From positions 124,001 through 188,000 of the forward strand of contig NZ_JAIVAE010000009.1 of the NCBI RefSeq assembly GCF_020171785.1: a DNA stretch of 64,000 nt. The letters are read 5' to 3'. Source of the stretch: Guptibacillus hwajinpoensis. Lineage in GTDB: Bacteria > Bacillota > Bacilli > Bacillales > Guptibacillaceae. This document shows, piece by piece, positions 7,777 through 16,805 of this stretch (within the stretch, counting starts at the first letter, position 1; the number at the start of each line of letters is the position of its first letter). Both the position numbers and the translations under genes were made by a program. The notes beneath the pieces were generated by a model. It saw only the letters and a list, made by a program, of their open reading frames with translations. It was not told where the DNA came from and did no database searches.

Positions 7777-9492
7777 ATGAATAAGAAGAATGTGATTCGT
7801 TTTTTAGAAGATATTGCGGTTTATATGGAGCTTAAAGGTGAAAACCCTTTTAAAATATCAGCTTTTCGTAAGGCGGCGCGTGCGCTGGAAACGGATGATC
7901 GAAGCATGGATCAAATTGAAGATCCGGCTGAGCTTAATGGAATTGGAAAAGGGACGGCAGCGGTCATAAACGAGATTCTTGAAAATGGCGAGTCAGAAAC
8001 GCTTGAGACTTTGAAGAAAGAAGTGCCGTCTGGTCTTGTCCCTTTATTGAAATTACCAGGTCTTGGTGGAAAGAAACTTGCTAAGCTCTACAAAGAACTT
8101 GGTGTTATTGATATGGCTACATTAAAAAAAGCGTGCGAAGCGGAACAAATTCAGGAGCTCCCTGGGTTTGGAAAGAAAAGTGAGGAGAAGATCTTAGAGG
8201 CGATCGAAGAAGCAGGAAAACGACCTGAGCGACTTTCAATTGCTTACATGCTTCCACTTGCAGAAAAGATTGAACGACAACTAAGCGAATTGGAGCAAAT
8301 CGAAAAGTTTGCACGGGCAGGCAGTTTGCGTCGTGTGAGGGAGACCATTAAAGACCTCGACTTTATTATTGCTACAACTGCTGCTGCTGACGTATCAGAA
8401 AAGCTCCTTAAACTAGAAGGAATTTCAAAAATCATCGTTAAAGGAGATACAAAAATCACGCTTGAGCTTGATGATGAATATGGCGTCTCAGTCGATTTTA
8501 GGCTTGTAAAACCAGAAGAATTCGCTTCAACCCTACACCATTTTACTGGTTCACAAGCTCATAATGTGAAGATGAGACAAATTGCTAAGAAGAAAGGCGA
8601 GAAAATTAGTGAATATGGAGTAGAGTCTGTTGAAACAGGTGAAGTTATCACGTTCAAAAATGAGAAAGAATTTTATGCTCATTTTGGACTCGCTTATATT
8701 CCCCCAGAAATTCGTGAAGATCGTGGTGAGATTGAAGAAGCAGAAAAAAACAAAATCGATCTCGTGCAACTCTCAGATATTAAAGGTGACCTACATATGC
8801 ACTCTACCTGGAGCGATGGGGCGTATACGATAGAAGATATGGCTGAACGTGCTAGAGATAAGGGGTATTCTTATATCGCAATTACGGATCATTCGCAGTA
8901 TTTAAAAGTTGCAAATGGATTAACACCAGAGAGGTTACGAGAACAAAGAGAAGAAATTAACCGACTGAACAAAAAATGGACAGACTTCAAAATATTTGCT
9001 GGAGTCGAAATGGATATTTTGCCAGATGGTACACTAGATTATGACGATCAGCTGCTTGCTGAAATGGATTTCGTCATCGCTTCCATTCATTCGTCCTTTT
9101 CTCAAGATGAAGATACGATTATGAAGCGGCTTGAAACAGCGCTCAGAAGCCACCATGTAGATCTTATCGCACACCCATCTGGAAGATTACTTGGAAGACG
9201 AAACGGGTATGCTCTGGATCACGATAAGCTCATTAAACTTGCAAAAGAGACGGGAACTGCACTTGAGTTAAATGCGAATCCAAACCGTTTAGATCTTGCG
9301 GCTGAATGGCTTCAAAAAGCACAAGACAATCATGTTAAAATAATGATAAATACAGATGCCCATCACATGGACATGCTTGAACATATGGAAATTGGTGTAG
9401 CAGCTGGAAGAAGAGGATGGCTGCGTAAAGAGAGCGTGTTAAATACGTATACGCCAAAAGATCTGGAAGCTTTTTTTCATCGGCATCACTAA
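7777..9492 (+). CDS. polX: DNA polymerase/3'-5' exonuclease PolX
   Basis: PolX is a family X DNA polymerase with a PHP domain, acting in base-excision and gap repair. The 571-residue product matches the B. subtilis enzyme in length. Order: helix-hairpin-helix segments (LNGIGKGTAAVINEI near 50, LPGLGGKKLAKLY near 95, LPGFGKKSEEKI near 130), the polymerase core with GSLRR and the Asp pair D193/D195 in KDLDFIIAT, then the PHP exonuclease with D338, H340 and H342 in GDLHMHSTWSDG and 'NTDAHH' near the end. The ATG at 7777 gives the family's MNKKNVIRFLEDIAVYME start; the frame continues upstream into repeat DNA. mutS2 follows after 31 bases. Confidence 0.95.
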   Translation: MNKKNVIRFLEDIAVYMELKGENPFKISAFRKAARALETDDRSMDQIEDPAELNGIGKGTAAVINEILENGESETLETLKKEVPSGLVPLLKLPGLGGKKLAKLYKELGVIDMATLKKACEAEQIQELPGFGKKSEEKILEAIEEAGKRPERLSIAYMLPLAEKIERQLSELEQIEKFARAGSLRRVRETIKDLDFIIATTAAADVSEKLLKLEGISKIIVKGDTKITLELDDEYGVSVDFRLVKPEEFASTLHHFTGSQAHNVKMRQIAKKKGEKISEYGVESVETGEVITFKNEKEFYAHFGLAYIPPEIREDRGEIEEAEKNKIDLVQLSDIKGDLHMHSTWSDGAYTIEDMAERARDKGYSYIAITDHSQYLKVANGLTPERLREQREEINRLNKKWTDFKIFAGVEMDILPDGTLDYDDQLLAEMDFVIASIHSSFSQDEDTIMKRLETALRSHHVDLIAHPSGRLLGRRNGYALDHDKLIKLAKETGTALELNANPNRLDLAAEWLQKAQDNHVKIMINTDAHHMDMLEHMEIGVAAGRRGWLRKESVLNTYTPKDLEAFFHRHH

Positions 9493-9523
9493 TTATATTC
9501 CGTTTTCTTAGGAGGAACGACCA

Positions 9524-11869
9524 TTGCAGAAAAGAGTATTACGGCTACTTGAATACGATAAAGTAAAAGAACGATTAGGGAAACATGTTTCATCCTCATT
9601 AGGTAAGCAGAAAGTTGAACAATTGACGCCTTTATTTTCACTTGAAGACGTGAATCATCAGTTGGAAGGGACAGAAGAAGGAAGAAAAGTGATTCGCCTT
9701 CGCGGACAAGCTCCGTTAGGAGGAATACGTGATATTAGACAAAGTGTGAAGCGCGCTGAGATTGGTGGCACGTTAAATCCTTCTGAATTACTCGATATTT
9801 CTAGCACTATTTATGGAGGACGTCGTTTTAAAACCTTTCTTGAAAATATGATCGAGGATGGTGTTGAGCTACCTCTTCTAGGAGATTTAGTTCACCAAAT
9901 TATGCCAGAGACAGATCTTGAAAAAGAAATTAACGCCTGTATCGATCAGGATGGAGAAGTACTCGATTCAGCGAGCGATGCATTACGACGCTTAAGAACG
10001 CAGCTGCGGAGTTTTGAGTCACGCGTCCGTGAGAAGTTAGAAAGTCTTATTCGCTCGTCAAGCACAAGAAAAATGCTTTCTGATGCGCTCGTTACAATTC
10101 GAAATGAACGCTATGTGATTCCGGTGAAGCAAGAGTACAGAGGTTCATTTGGTGGAATGGTTCACGATCAATCATCATCAGGTGCAACATTATTTATTGA
10201 ACCTCAATCGGTTGTTTCAATCAATAATCAGTTGAAAGAAGTAAAAGTGAAAGAAAAGCTTGAAATCGAGCGGATCTTAACTGAGCTTACAGGAAGCGTA
10301 TCAGAAGCATCTGATACGCTTCGACACAATGTCGAGGTGCTAGCCGACATTGACTTTATATTTGCGCGTGCTCTTTATGCAAATGAATTAAAAGCAACAA
10401 ACCCTTCGATGAATGATGAAGGAGAACTTGAAATTAGGCAGGGCCGTCATCCGCTTCTACCTCAGGACCAAGTTGTGCCTTCTTCCCTTTATCTTGGCAA
10501 AGATTACTCTTCACTCGTCATCACAGGGCCAAACACGGGAGGGAAAACCGTAACGCTTAAGACTGCTGGTCTCCTTACACTTATGGCTCAATCCGGATTA
10601 CATATTCCGGCTGATGAAGGCTCCACGATGGCAGTTTTCCAGAATATCTTTGCCGACATTGGTGATGAACAGTCAATTGAACAGAGCTTGAGCACATTTT
10701 CTTCTCACATGACGAACATTGTTCAGATTTTAAAAAATATTGATCACAATAGTCTCGTTCTTTTTGATGAGCTTGGTGCGGGAACCGATCCACAGGAAGG
10801 TGCTGCACTTGCGATCTCCATCCTTGACTATGTGTATAACCGTGGATCGAGAGTGATTGCAACGACCCACTACAGCGAATTAAAAGCGTATGCTTACAAT
10901 CGTGAAGGTGTTATGAATGCGAGTGTAGAATTTGATGTAGAGACGTTACGTCCTACCTATCGACTATTAATTGGCGTACCTGGTCGAAGCAATGCATTTG
11001 AAATTTCAAGACGCCTTGGCCTAATGGATGATATTATCGATGATGCTAAGTCGCAAATTTCTAGCGAAAGCAATAAAGTGGATCGTATGATTTCTTCTCT
11101 TGAGGATAGTCAAAAGCAGGCGGAATTGGATCGACAGGGAGCATTTGATCTTAGGAAAGAAGCAGAGTCCTTAAAGAAAGACCTTGAGGCACAGCTTGAG
11201 AAATTTGAAAATCAGCGTGAGCGATTATTTGAAGAGGCGGAACGAAAAGCAGCCGAAGAGGTAGAAAAAGCACAGGAACAGGCAAAGAAAATCATACAAG
11301 ATCTTCGTACTTTCCAAAAAGGTTCGGTTAAAGAGCATCAGTTAATCGATGCACAGAAGCAGCTCGAGGATGCTAAACCTGAATTAAGGACATCAAAGCC
11401 AAAACAGAAAAAAGCGCAAGAAAAAGTGTATGGACCTGGAGATGAAGTAAAGGTAATTAGTTTTAACCAAAAAGGTCATATCGTGGAAAAAGTCGGAAAG
11501 AACGAATATCAGGTTCAATTAGGTATTATGAAAATGAATGTAAAAGCTAATGATCTTGAACCGATTAAATCTAAGCCCGCAGTAGAGCGCAAACCGTTTG
11601 TTACGGTACGAGGAAATAATAGTCAGGTCAAAACGGAGCTCGATTTAAGGGGTAAAAGATATGAAGATGCACAAATGGAAGTAGAGCGCTATATTGACGA
11701 CGCTTTACTTGCTGGTTATCATCAGGTTTCAATTATTCACGGAAAAGGCACTGGCGCTCTAAGAAAAGGTGTTCATGAATGGTTGAAACGCCATTCGAGA
11801 GTGAAAAACCTTCGCATGGGTGGCATGAATGAAGGTGGCGGTGGCGTAACCGTCGTTGAACTGAAGTAG
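9524..11869 (+). CDS. mutSB: endonuclease MutS2
   Basis: MutS2 is an ATPase with a C-terminal Smr nuclease domain, linked to suppression of recombination and, in B. subtilis, to rescue of collided ribosomes. The 781-residue protein has the core/clamp region, Walker A GPNTGGKT at 335-342, the '[15 protein letters not shown]' Walker B, a long charged coiled coil (about 515-625), a KOW-like segment ([20 protein letters not shown]) and the Smr domain with LDLRG and HGKGTGALR. The N-terminal mismatch-recognition domain of MutS is absent, as expected. Start is TTG at 9524, eight bases after AGGAGG. It forms an operon with the following membrane genes. Confidence 0.96.
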   Translation: MQKRVLRLLEYDKVKERLGKHVSSSLGKQKVEQLTPLFSLEDVNHQLEGTEEGRKVIRLRGQAPLGGIRDIRQSVKRAEIGGTLNPSELLDISSTIYGGRRFKTFLENMIEDGVELPLLGDLVHQIMPETDLEKEINACIDQDGEVLDSASDALRRLRTQLRSFESRVREKLESLIRSSSTRKMLSDALVTIRNERYVIPVKQEYRGSFGGMVHDQSSSGATLFIEPQSVVSINNQLKEVKVKEKLEIERILTELTGSVSEASDTLRHNVEVLADIDFIFARALYANELKATNPSMNDEGELEIRQGRHPLLPQDQVVPSSLYLGKDYSSLVITGPNTGGKTVTLKTAGLLTLMAQSGLHIPADEGSTMAVFQNIFADIGDEQSIEQSLSTFSSHMTNIVQILKNIDHNSLVLFDELGAGTDPQEGAALAISILDYVYNRGSRVIATTHYSELKAYAYNREGVMNASVEFDVETLRPTYRLLIGVPGRSNAFEISRRLGLMDDIIDDAKSQISSESNKVDRMISSLEDSQKQAELDRQGAFDLRKEAESLKKDLEAQLEKFENQRERLFEEAERKAAEEVEKAQEQAKKIIQDLRTFQKGSVKEHQLIDAQKQLEDAKPELRTSKPKQKKAQEKVYGPGDEVKVISFNQKGHIVEKVGKNEYQVQLGIMKMNVKANDLEPIKSKPAVERKPFVTVRGNNSQVKTELDLRGKRYEDAQMEVERYIDDALLAGYHQVSIIHGKGTGALRKGVHEWLKRHSRVKNLRMGGMNEGGGGVTVVELK

Positions 11870-11886
11870 AGAAAGGATTTTAAACG

Positions 11887-12294
11887 ATGGAGCAGTTTTG
11901 GGATAGTGTAGCATTTCAAACCGCGGCAAATTATAGTGTTGTTATTGTTTGCATGATCGTGTTTTTATCAGTCTTTGAATTTGTGACATCATATCGGAAC
12001 TGGGAAGAAATCCAAAGAGGAAATCTCGCCGTAGCTATGGCTACAGGCGGGAAAATCTTTGGGATCGCAAACATTTTTCGCTTTTCGATTGAGCATAACG
12101 ATTCTCTTGTCACGATGATGGGGTGGGGCGTTTTTGGTTTTTTACTATTGTTAATTGGATACTTTACTTTTGAATTTTTGACACCTAAATTTCGAATTGA
12201 TAAAGAAATAGCAGCGGATAACCGGGCAGTAGGATTTATTTCAATGGTTATATCAATTGGACTGTCTTTTGTTATTGGTGCGGGGATTTCATAA
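11887..12294 (+). CDS. yshE: DUF350-family membrane protein (YshE-like)
   Basis: A 135-residue protein with four hydrophobic segments at about 15-35, 48-66, 78-98 and 113-133, matching the small DUF350 membrane family. Function is not known. It starts 17 bases after mutS2 and occupies the position of yshE in B. subtilis. The gene is followed after 12 bases by a very small membrane-peptide ORF that probably shares its transcript. Confidence 0.8.
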   Translation: MEQFWDSVAFQTAANYSVVIVCMIVFLSVFEFVTSYRNWEEIQRGNLAVAMATGGKIFGIANIFRFSIEHNDSLVTMMGWGVFGFLLLLIGYFTFEFLTPKFRIDKEIAADNRAVGFISMVISIGLSFVIGAGIS

Positions 12295-12306
12295 GAGGAG
12301 CACACT

Positions 12307-12390
12307 ATGGAAACGTTATGGAAAGTTCTAATGGTCGTATCAGGAATCTTTTTTATTGCAGGAATGATATATTTGATTTATTTTGTTTGA
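12307..12390 (+). CDS. 27-residue single-pass membrane peptide
   Basis: An ATG at 12307, seven bases after AGAGGAG, opens METLWKVLMVVSGIFFIAGM plus seven more hydrophobic residues before TGA at 12388. The product would be one transmembrane helix with almost no flanking sequence. It lies 12 bases after the DUF350 gene and ends just before that operon's terminator, so it is likely translated from the same message. No family is recognised; it could be a subunit or regulator of the DUF350 protein, which is inference only. Confidence 0.6.
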   Translation: METLWKVLMVVSGIFFIAGMIYLIYFV

Positions 12391-12395
12391 ATGAG

Positions 12396-12428
12396 AAGAA
12401 GAACAGGCCGATCCTGTTCTTCTTTTCT
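12396..12428 (+). terminator. terminator of the polX-mutS2-yshE transcript
   Basis: AAGAAGAACAGG and CCTGTTCTTCTT form a perfect 12-bp stem with loop CCGAT, followed by TTCTTT. Confidence 0.88.
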
Positions 12429-12561
12429 TTACATATCGATTAATTAAGAGGCTTGGGACAGATAATTCTTTTATATGAAACTAAACTATTTTACTAAACT
12501 TGTCTCCCTTTTACGACGAGAAATGCCAATGTATTCAAAAAAATCAAAAAAAGATAGGATA

Positions 12562-12577
12562 ATTGAAGCGTTTTCAT
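12562..12577 (+). promoter_or_regulatory. catabolite-responsive element (cre-like) in the lcfA promoter region
   Basis: ATTGAAGCGTTTTCAT matches the CcpA consensus WTGNAANCGNWNNCAW at 15 of 16 positions (T for G at position 3). It overlaps candidate promoter hexamers (TTGAAG at 12563, TATAAT at 12578), so CcpA would block lcfA when glucose is plentiful. The rest of 12429-12638 holds a T-rich stretch with GGGACA and TGTCTCCC arms, no FadR-type operator and no other gene. Confidence 0.6.
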
Positions 12578-12638
12578 TATAATTATCTTATAGAGAGATT
12601 TGGTTTGGAAGGAGACGTGAAAGGGAGGTTGATAAAAA

Positions 12639-14330
12639 ATGATACAAATGCCCGAAAAAGAGTGGTTTAATTTTTATCAAAATGGAGTACCGACCTCAAT
12701 TGAATATGAGGAGAAGCCTCTCCATGCTTATCTTGTGGATGCAGCTTCAAAGCATCCTAACAAAAAAGCCGTTCATTTCCTTGGAAAAGAGCTAACTTAC
12801 CAAGAACTTCATACGCGCTCAAGACGTCTCGCAAATTCATTGCGTGAAAATGGTCTCAAAAAGGGTAGTAGAGTTTCGATTATGCTGCCAAACTGTCCTC
12901 AGGCAGTTATTAGTTACTATGCTGTTCTGATGGCTGGAGGGGTCGTTGTCCAAACGAATCCCCTTTATATGGAAAGAGAGCTTGAACATCAGTTAAAAGA
13001 TTCTCAGGCAGATATGATGATATGCCTTGACCTCGTCTTGCCTAAGGTTTTGAAGGTAAAAGATAAAACGGTATTGCAACATATTATTGTAACAAAAATT
13101 CAAGATTACTTACCATTTCCTAAGAATATGCTTTATCCTTTAGTACAAAAACAGAAAAAACAAGGATTGCTTGTGGAAATGCCTTCAACAAATCAAATTC
13201 ATACGTTTCAAGAATGGGTAGCATCTGGTAAGGACGAAGAGATAGAGATAGATGTTAATGTAAAAGAAGACCTTGCTCTTCTTCAATATACGGGCGGTAC
13301 AACGGGTCTTGCCAAAGGGGTAATGCTCACTCACTTCAATCTTGTGGTTAATACAATGCAATGTAAGCACTGGATTCATGATGCGAAGTATGGTGAAGAA
13401 CGTGTGCTAGGAATCCTCCCATTTTTCCACGTGTATGGAATGACTTGTGTAATGAATTTATCAATTATGTATGCGGCGAAAATGATCATTCTCCCTAAAT
13501 TTGAGCCAAAGGATACGTTGAAAACAATTCAAAAACAAAAACCGACTCTTTTCCCCGGTGCACCTACTATCTATATATCTTTACTGAATGATCCTGATAT
13601 TGATCGATATGATTTATCATCAATCAAGGCTTGTATAAGTGGATCAGCTCCACTTCCAATTGAAGTTCAACAAAAGTTTCAAGAAAAAATAAGCGGTCGC
13701 CTTGTTGAGGGCTATGGGTTAACAGAATCCTCACCTGTTACTCATTCCAACCCTTTAGATGGTACAGTTGTAGGGAGCATTGGGCTTCCGTGGCCTGATA
13801 CGGATGCGAAGATTGTCAATGCAGCTGATGAAGAGGCTGAGATAAAGGAAATAGGAGAACTTATTGTAAAAGGTCCTCAAGTGATGAAGGGCTATTGGAA
13901 TCGACCAGATGAAACATCAGCTGTGTTAAAAGATGGTTGGCTATACACTGGAGATATGGCTTATCGAGATGAAAAAGGTTACTTCTATGTTGTGGATCGA
14001 AAAAAAGATATGATCATTGCTGGCGGTTATAATATATATCCTAGAGAAGTCGAAGAGATTTTATATGAGCACCCTGCTGTTCAAGAAGCTGTGATTATTG
14101 GTGTACCGGATGCTTACCGTGGTGAAACGGTGAAAGCGTTTGTTGTGTTAAAGAACACTGCAAATGTAACAGAGGATGAGTTAAATCAGCATTGTCGTCG
14201 CTATTTAGCGGCTTATAAAGTGCCAAGATTGTATGAATTTAGAGAAGAGCTTCCTAAAACAACAGTTGGGAAAATTTTGCGACGAGTGCTTGTCGATGAA
14301 GAGAGAGCAAAAGAAAACCAATCGCTATAG
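12639..14330 (+). CDS. lcfA: long-chain fatty acid--CoA ligase
   Basis: This adenylate-forming enzyme activates long-chain fatty acids to acyl-CoA with ATP, the entry step of beta-oxidation. The 563-residue product shows the AMP-binding P-loop YTGGTTGLAKGVMLTH at about 217, 'FFHVYGMT', the ACS motif region EGYGLTESSPVTH, the ADP-forming-like hinge DGWLYTGDMAYRDEKGYFYV, and the C-terminal lysine loop PKTTVGKILRR. GGGAGG precedes the ATG at 12639. It is the first beta-oxidation gene here but is separated from fadR by a strong terminator that starts inside its last codons, so it may be transcribed alone. Confidence 0.94.
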   Translation: MIQMPEKEWFNFYQNGVPTSIEYEEKPLHAYLVDAASKHPNKKAVHFLGKELTYQELHTRSRRLANSLRENGLKKGSRVSIMLPNCPQAVISYYAVLMAGGVVVQTNPLYMERELEHQLKDSQADMMICLDLVLPKVLKVKDKTVLQHIIVTKIQDYLPFPKNMLYPLVQKQKKQGLLVEMPSTNQIHTFQEWVASGKDEEIEIDVNVKEDLALLQYTGGTTGLAKGVMLTHFNLVVNTMQCKHWIHDAKYGEERVLGILPFFHVYGMTCVMNLSIMYAAKMIILPKFEPKDTLKTIQKQKPTLFPGAPTIYISLLNDPDIDRYDLSSIKACISGSAPLPIEVQQKFQEKISGRLVEGYGLTESSPVTHSNPLDGTVVGSIGLPWPDTDAKIVNAADEEAEIKEIGELIVKGPQVMKGYWNRPDETSAVLKDGWLYTGDMAYRDEKGYFYVVDRKKDMIIAGGYNIYPREVEEILYEHPAVQEAVIIGVPDAYRGETVKAFVVLKNTANVTEDELNQHCRRYLAAYKVPRLYEFREELPKTTVGKILRRVLVDEERAKENQSL

Positions 14331-14345
14331 CGGTTGGTTTTCTTC
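14316..14345 (+). terminator. terminator overlapping the lcfA stop codon
   Basis: AACCAATCGC and GCGGTTGGTT pair over ten bases (one G-T) around TATA, followed by TTCTTCT. The stem starts four codons before the stop. Confidence 0.85.
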
Positions 14346-14450
14346 TATATTCTTAGAATGATCGGAAAAGTTACAATTATTCTGGAAAAATTCGCACATT
14401 TCTGCTTTTTTGTGGTATGATTGCTTTGTGAAAAATCTCCTGATTCCAAC

Positions 14451-14460
14451 CGAGCGCTCG
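14451..14460. promoter_or_regulatory. perfect 10-bp palindrome upstream of the fadR promoter
   Basis: CGAGCGCTCG, within AACCGAGCGCTCGTTC, is GC-rich in an AT-rich gap and sits 16 bases before the fadR -35. It resembles a TetR-type operator but is unlike the FadR site at 14513. No regulator is assigned. Confidence 0.35.
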
Positions 14461-14475
14461 TTCAGAAATCTAATG

Positions 14476-14505
14476 TTGACAATATTGTGGTCGTATCGCT
14501 ACAAT
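14476..14505 (+). promoter_or_regulatory. sigma-A promoter of fadR-fadB-etfBA
   Basis: A perfect TTGACA at 14476-14481 and TACAAT at 14500-14505 are separated by 18 bases. Transcription would start within the FadR operator. Confidence 0.75.
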
Positions 14506-14512
14506 AAGATTA

Positions 14513-14530
14513 TGAATGAACACTCATTCA
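14513..14530. promoter_or_regulatory. FadR operator
   Basis: TGAATGAACACTCATTCA is an 18-base palindrome matching the B. subtilis FadR site TGAATGAMTANTCATTCA except at one central base. It begins eight bases after the -10 hexamer, so bound FadR would block initiation; long-chain acyl-CoA would release it. It implies autoregulation and control of the genes downstream. Confidence 0.88.
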
Positions 14531-14572
14531 TTTTTATGTGAGTGCCGGATAAAGAATAAAGGAGAACTTCAT

Positions 14573-15166
14573 ATGGTAGAAAAGGGGAAAAAAAGGGGTC
14601 CGAAATACGATAAGATTATTGATGCAGCCGTTGTAGTCATTGCCCAGAATGGGTATCACCAGGCGCAGGTATCTAAAATAGCGCGTGAAGCTGGAGTGGC
14701 AGACGGTACGATTTATCTTTATTTTAAAAATAAAGAAGATCTGCTCATTTCGTTATTTCAGAAAAAAATGGGAAGCTTTATCGATAAGACAGAAGAACAA
14801 ATTGCAAAAAAAGAGAATGCAATGGATAAATTGTTTACGCTGATCGATATGCATTTCAAACACCTTGGTTCTGACTATGAACTTGCAATTGTAACTCAGT
14901 TAGAATTAAGACAGACGAACAAAGCACTTCGCGCGCAAATTGGCGAAGTATTAAAAAAATACTTAACGCTTGTGGATCACATCTTGCATGAGGGGATTAA
15001 GTCAGGATTATTTATAGAGGAATTAGATATTCGCCTTGCTAGACAAATGATCTTTGGAACACTTGATGAAACCGTCACAAACTGGGTCATGAAAGATCAC
15101 AAGTTCGAATTGGAACCACTTGCTAAGCCGCTTCATCATCTTTTAATTAACGGCTTAAGCAAATAA
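14573..15166 (+). CDS. fadR: TetR-family fatty-acid degradation repressor FadR
   Basis: FadR represses beta-oxidation genes until long-chain acyl-CoA binds. The 197-residue product has the TetR HTH at about 12-58 (KIIDAAVVVIAQNGYHQAQV then KIAREAGVADGTIYLYFKNK) and an all-helical ligand domain ending with DETVTNWVMKDHKFELEP, as in the B. subtilis protein. ATG at 14573 follows AAAGGAG; an in-frame upstream ATG at 14516 is disfavoured because it lies inside the operator and lacks a ribosome site. It heads the fadR-fadB-etfB-etfA transcript. Confidence 0.94.
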   Translation: MVEKGKKRGPKYDKIIDAAVVVIAQNGYHQAQVSKIAREAGVADGTIYLYFKNKEDLLISLFQKKMGSFIDKTEEQIAKKENAMDKLFTLIDMHFKHLGSDYELAIVTQLELRQTNKALRAQIGEVLKKYLTLVDHILHEGIKSGLFIEELDIRLARQMIFGTLDETVTNWVMKDHKFELEPLAKPLHHLLINGLSK

Positions 15167-15172
15167 ATAGAT

Positions 15173-15192
15173 ATCCCGGCTTTGACCGGGAT
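15173..15192 (+). other. short hairpin between fadR and fadB
   Basis: ATCCCGG and CCGGGAT form a 7-bp stem six bases after the fadR stop. There is no T-run, so it is more likely a processing or mRNA-stability structure than a terminator. Confidence 0.5.
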
Positions 15193-15218
15193 AGTAAAGT
15201 ACTGAGAGGAGTGGAGAA

Positions 15219-15992
15219 GTGGAGTTCATAAACATTTTGAATGAAAACAAAGTAGCGCATATTACGTTGAATCGTCCTCCAGCTAACGCTGTAGCTTCCG
15301 ACGTTTTGCGAGAATTGTCAGAGGCATTCACTCAAATTGAAGACGATCCTGAGACAAAGGTAATCTTGATCTCTGGTGAAGGAAGGTTCTTCTCAGCAGG
15401 TGCTGATATTAAAGAATTCACAACGGTTAGCACTGAAGAAGGCTTTGCGGATCTGGGTAGCTATGGGCAACAATTATTTGATAAAATGGAAGCGTTCTCA
15501 AAACCGATCATTGCCGCTATTCATGGTGCTGCGCTTGGAGGAGGTCTAGAATTAGCAATGGCATGTCACATTCGCTTCGTAACAGAAGATGCCAAGCTAG
15601 GTCTGCCTGAGCTGCAGTTAGGTTTGGTCCCTGGATTTGCAGGTACACAACGACTGCCTGCGTTAGTTGGAAAAGCAAAAGCAGCTGAAATGCTACTTAC
15701 GAGTGAACCCATCTCAGGACGCGAGGCATTAGAACTTGGCTTAGCAAATCAGGTATATAGCGAGGAAGACCTTCTACCAAAAGCGAAAGAATTCGCTGAA
15801 AAAATTGCTAAGAAAAGCGCCGTAGCTGTAAGCTATGCTCTTAAACTACTTACTTATTCAAAAACAGAAAAATTTGATGAAGGCGTTCAAAAAGAACGAG
15901 AGTATTTTGGAAAGGCATTCGCTTCAGAAGATGGACAAGAAGGCATTCGAGCGTTCATCGAGAAGCGTCCGCCAAACTTTCAAGATAAATAA
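15219..15992 (+). CDS. fadB: enoyl-CoA hydratase
   Basis: A 257-residue crotonase-family enzyme that hydrates 2-trans-enoyl-CoA in beta-oxidation. It shows the oxyanion-hole segments FFSAGADIKEF near 66 and IHGAALGGGLELAMACHIRF near 105, the active-site region LGLPELQLGLVPGFAGTQRL near 130, and ends with a basic 'KRPPNF' crotonase tail. Start is GTG at 15219 with GAGGAGTGGAG upstream. It follows fadR and precedes etfB with a 29-base gap, as in the B. subtilis lcfA operon. Confidence 0.92.
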   Translation: MEFINILNENKVAHITLNRPPANAVASDVLRELSEAFTQIEDDPETKVILISGEGRFFSAGADIKEFTTVSTEEGFADLGSYGQQLFDKMEAFSKPIIAAIHGAALGGGLELAMACHIRFVTEDAKLGLPELQLGLVPGFAGTQRLPALVGKAKAAEMLLTSEPISGREALELGLANQVYSEEDLLPKAKEFAEKIAKKSAVAVSYALKLLTYSKTEKFDEGVQKEREYFGKAFASEDGQEGIRAFIEKRPPNFQDK

Positions 15993-16021
15993 GGTAAATT
16001 AATTCAGGGAGGGATAAAGAT

Positions 16022-16792
16022 ATGAACATTTATGTCATTATGAAAAGAACTTTCGATACAGAGGAAAAAATCGTGATTGAAAATGGGAAAATCAGTGAAG
16101 AAGGCGTTGAATTTATTATTAATCCATATGATGAGTATGCGATAGAAGAAGCGATTCAACTACGCGACGATCATGGTGGAGAAGTAACAGTGGTGAGCAT
16201 TGGGGATGAAGAAGTTGAAAAAGAGCTTCGTACAGCTCTAGCAATGGGCGCAGATAAAGCTGTTCTTATTAACAATGAAGATCTTGATGAAAGCGATCAG
16301 TATACGACCACTGCCCTTCTTGCAGCTTATTTCGAGGATAAAGAATACGATATTATTCTTGGCGGAAATGTATCAAACGATAACAGCACGGGTCAAATTG
16401 GTCCACGCCTTGCTGAAAAACTTGGAATCGCTTACGTAACCACGATTACGAAGCTCGATATTGATGGAACAACGGCTACAATGGAACGTGATGTAGAAGG
16501 GGACATGGAAGTTGTTGAAGCGCAACTCCCATTGCTTGTTACAGCTCAGCAGGGGCTAAACGAACCGCGTTATCCATCGCTCCCAGGAATCATGAAAGCA
16601 AAGAAAAAGCCTCTAGAAGAAATTGATTATGATGATCTTGATGTCGATGAGGATGAAATTGAAGCTAAAACAGAAACCATTGAAGTCTATTTGCCACCTA
16701 AAAAAGAAGCTGGAAAAGTACTTGAAGGTGAAATTGGAGATCAAGTGGAAGAATTAGTGAAATTACTTCGCCAGGAAGCGAAAGTTATCTAG
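16022..16792 (+). CDS. etfB: electron transfer flavoprotein beta subunit
   Basis: EtfB forms with EtfA a soluble FAD/AMP heterodimer that takes electrons from acyl-CoA dehydrogenases. The 256-residue product has the ETF alpha/beta domain: DEYAIEEAIQLRDDHGGEVTVVSIG, 'LAMGADKAVLI', the beta signature VEAQLPLLVTAQQGLNEPRYPSLPGIMKAKKKPL at about 170-200, and a charged C-terminal tail. GGGAGGGAT precedes the ATG. etfA starts 13 bases downstream. No acyl-CoA dehydrogenase gene is present in the window, so its electron donors are encoded elsewhere. Confidence 0.95.
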   Translation: MNIYVIMKRTFDTEEKIVIENGKISEEGVEFIINPYDEYAIEEAIQLRDDHGGEVTVVSIGDEEVEKELRTALAMGADKAVLINNEDLDESDQYTTTALLAAYFEDKEYDIILGGNVSNDNSTGQIGPRLAEKLGIAYVTTITKLDIDGTTATMERDVEGDMEVVEAQLPLLVTAQQGLNEPRYPSLPGIMKAKKKPLEEIDYDDLDVDEDEIEAKTETIEVYLPPKKEAGKVLEGEIGDQVEELVKLLRQEAKVI

Positions 16793-16805
16793 GAGGGGAT
16801 TAACC

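Noticed and set aside
12440-12520. Repeat element with GGCTTGGGACAGA and TGTCTCCC arms before lcfA
   Set aside because: It resembles small dispersed repeats of Firmicutes, but only one copy is in the window and the arms pair imperfectly, so no call is made.
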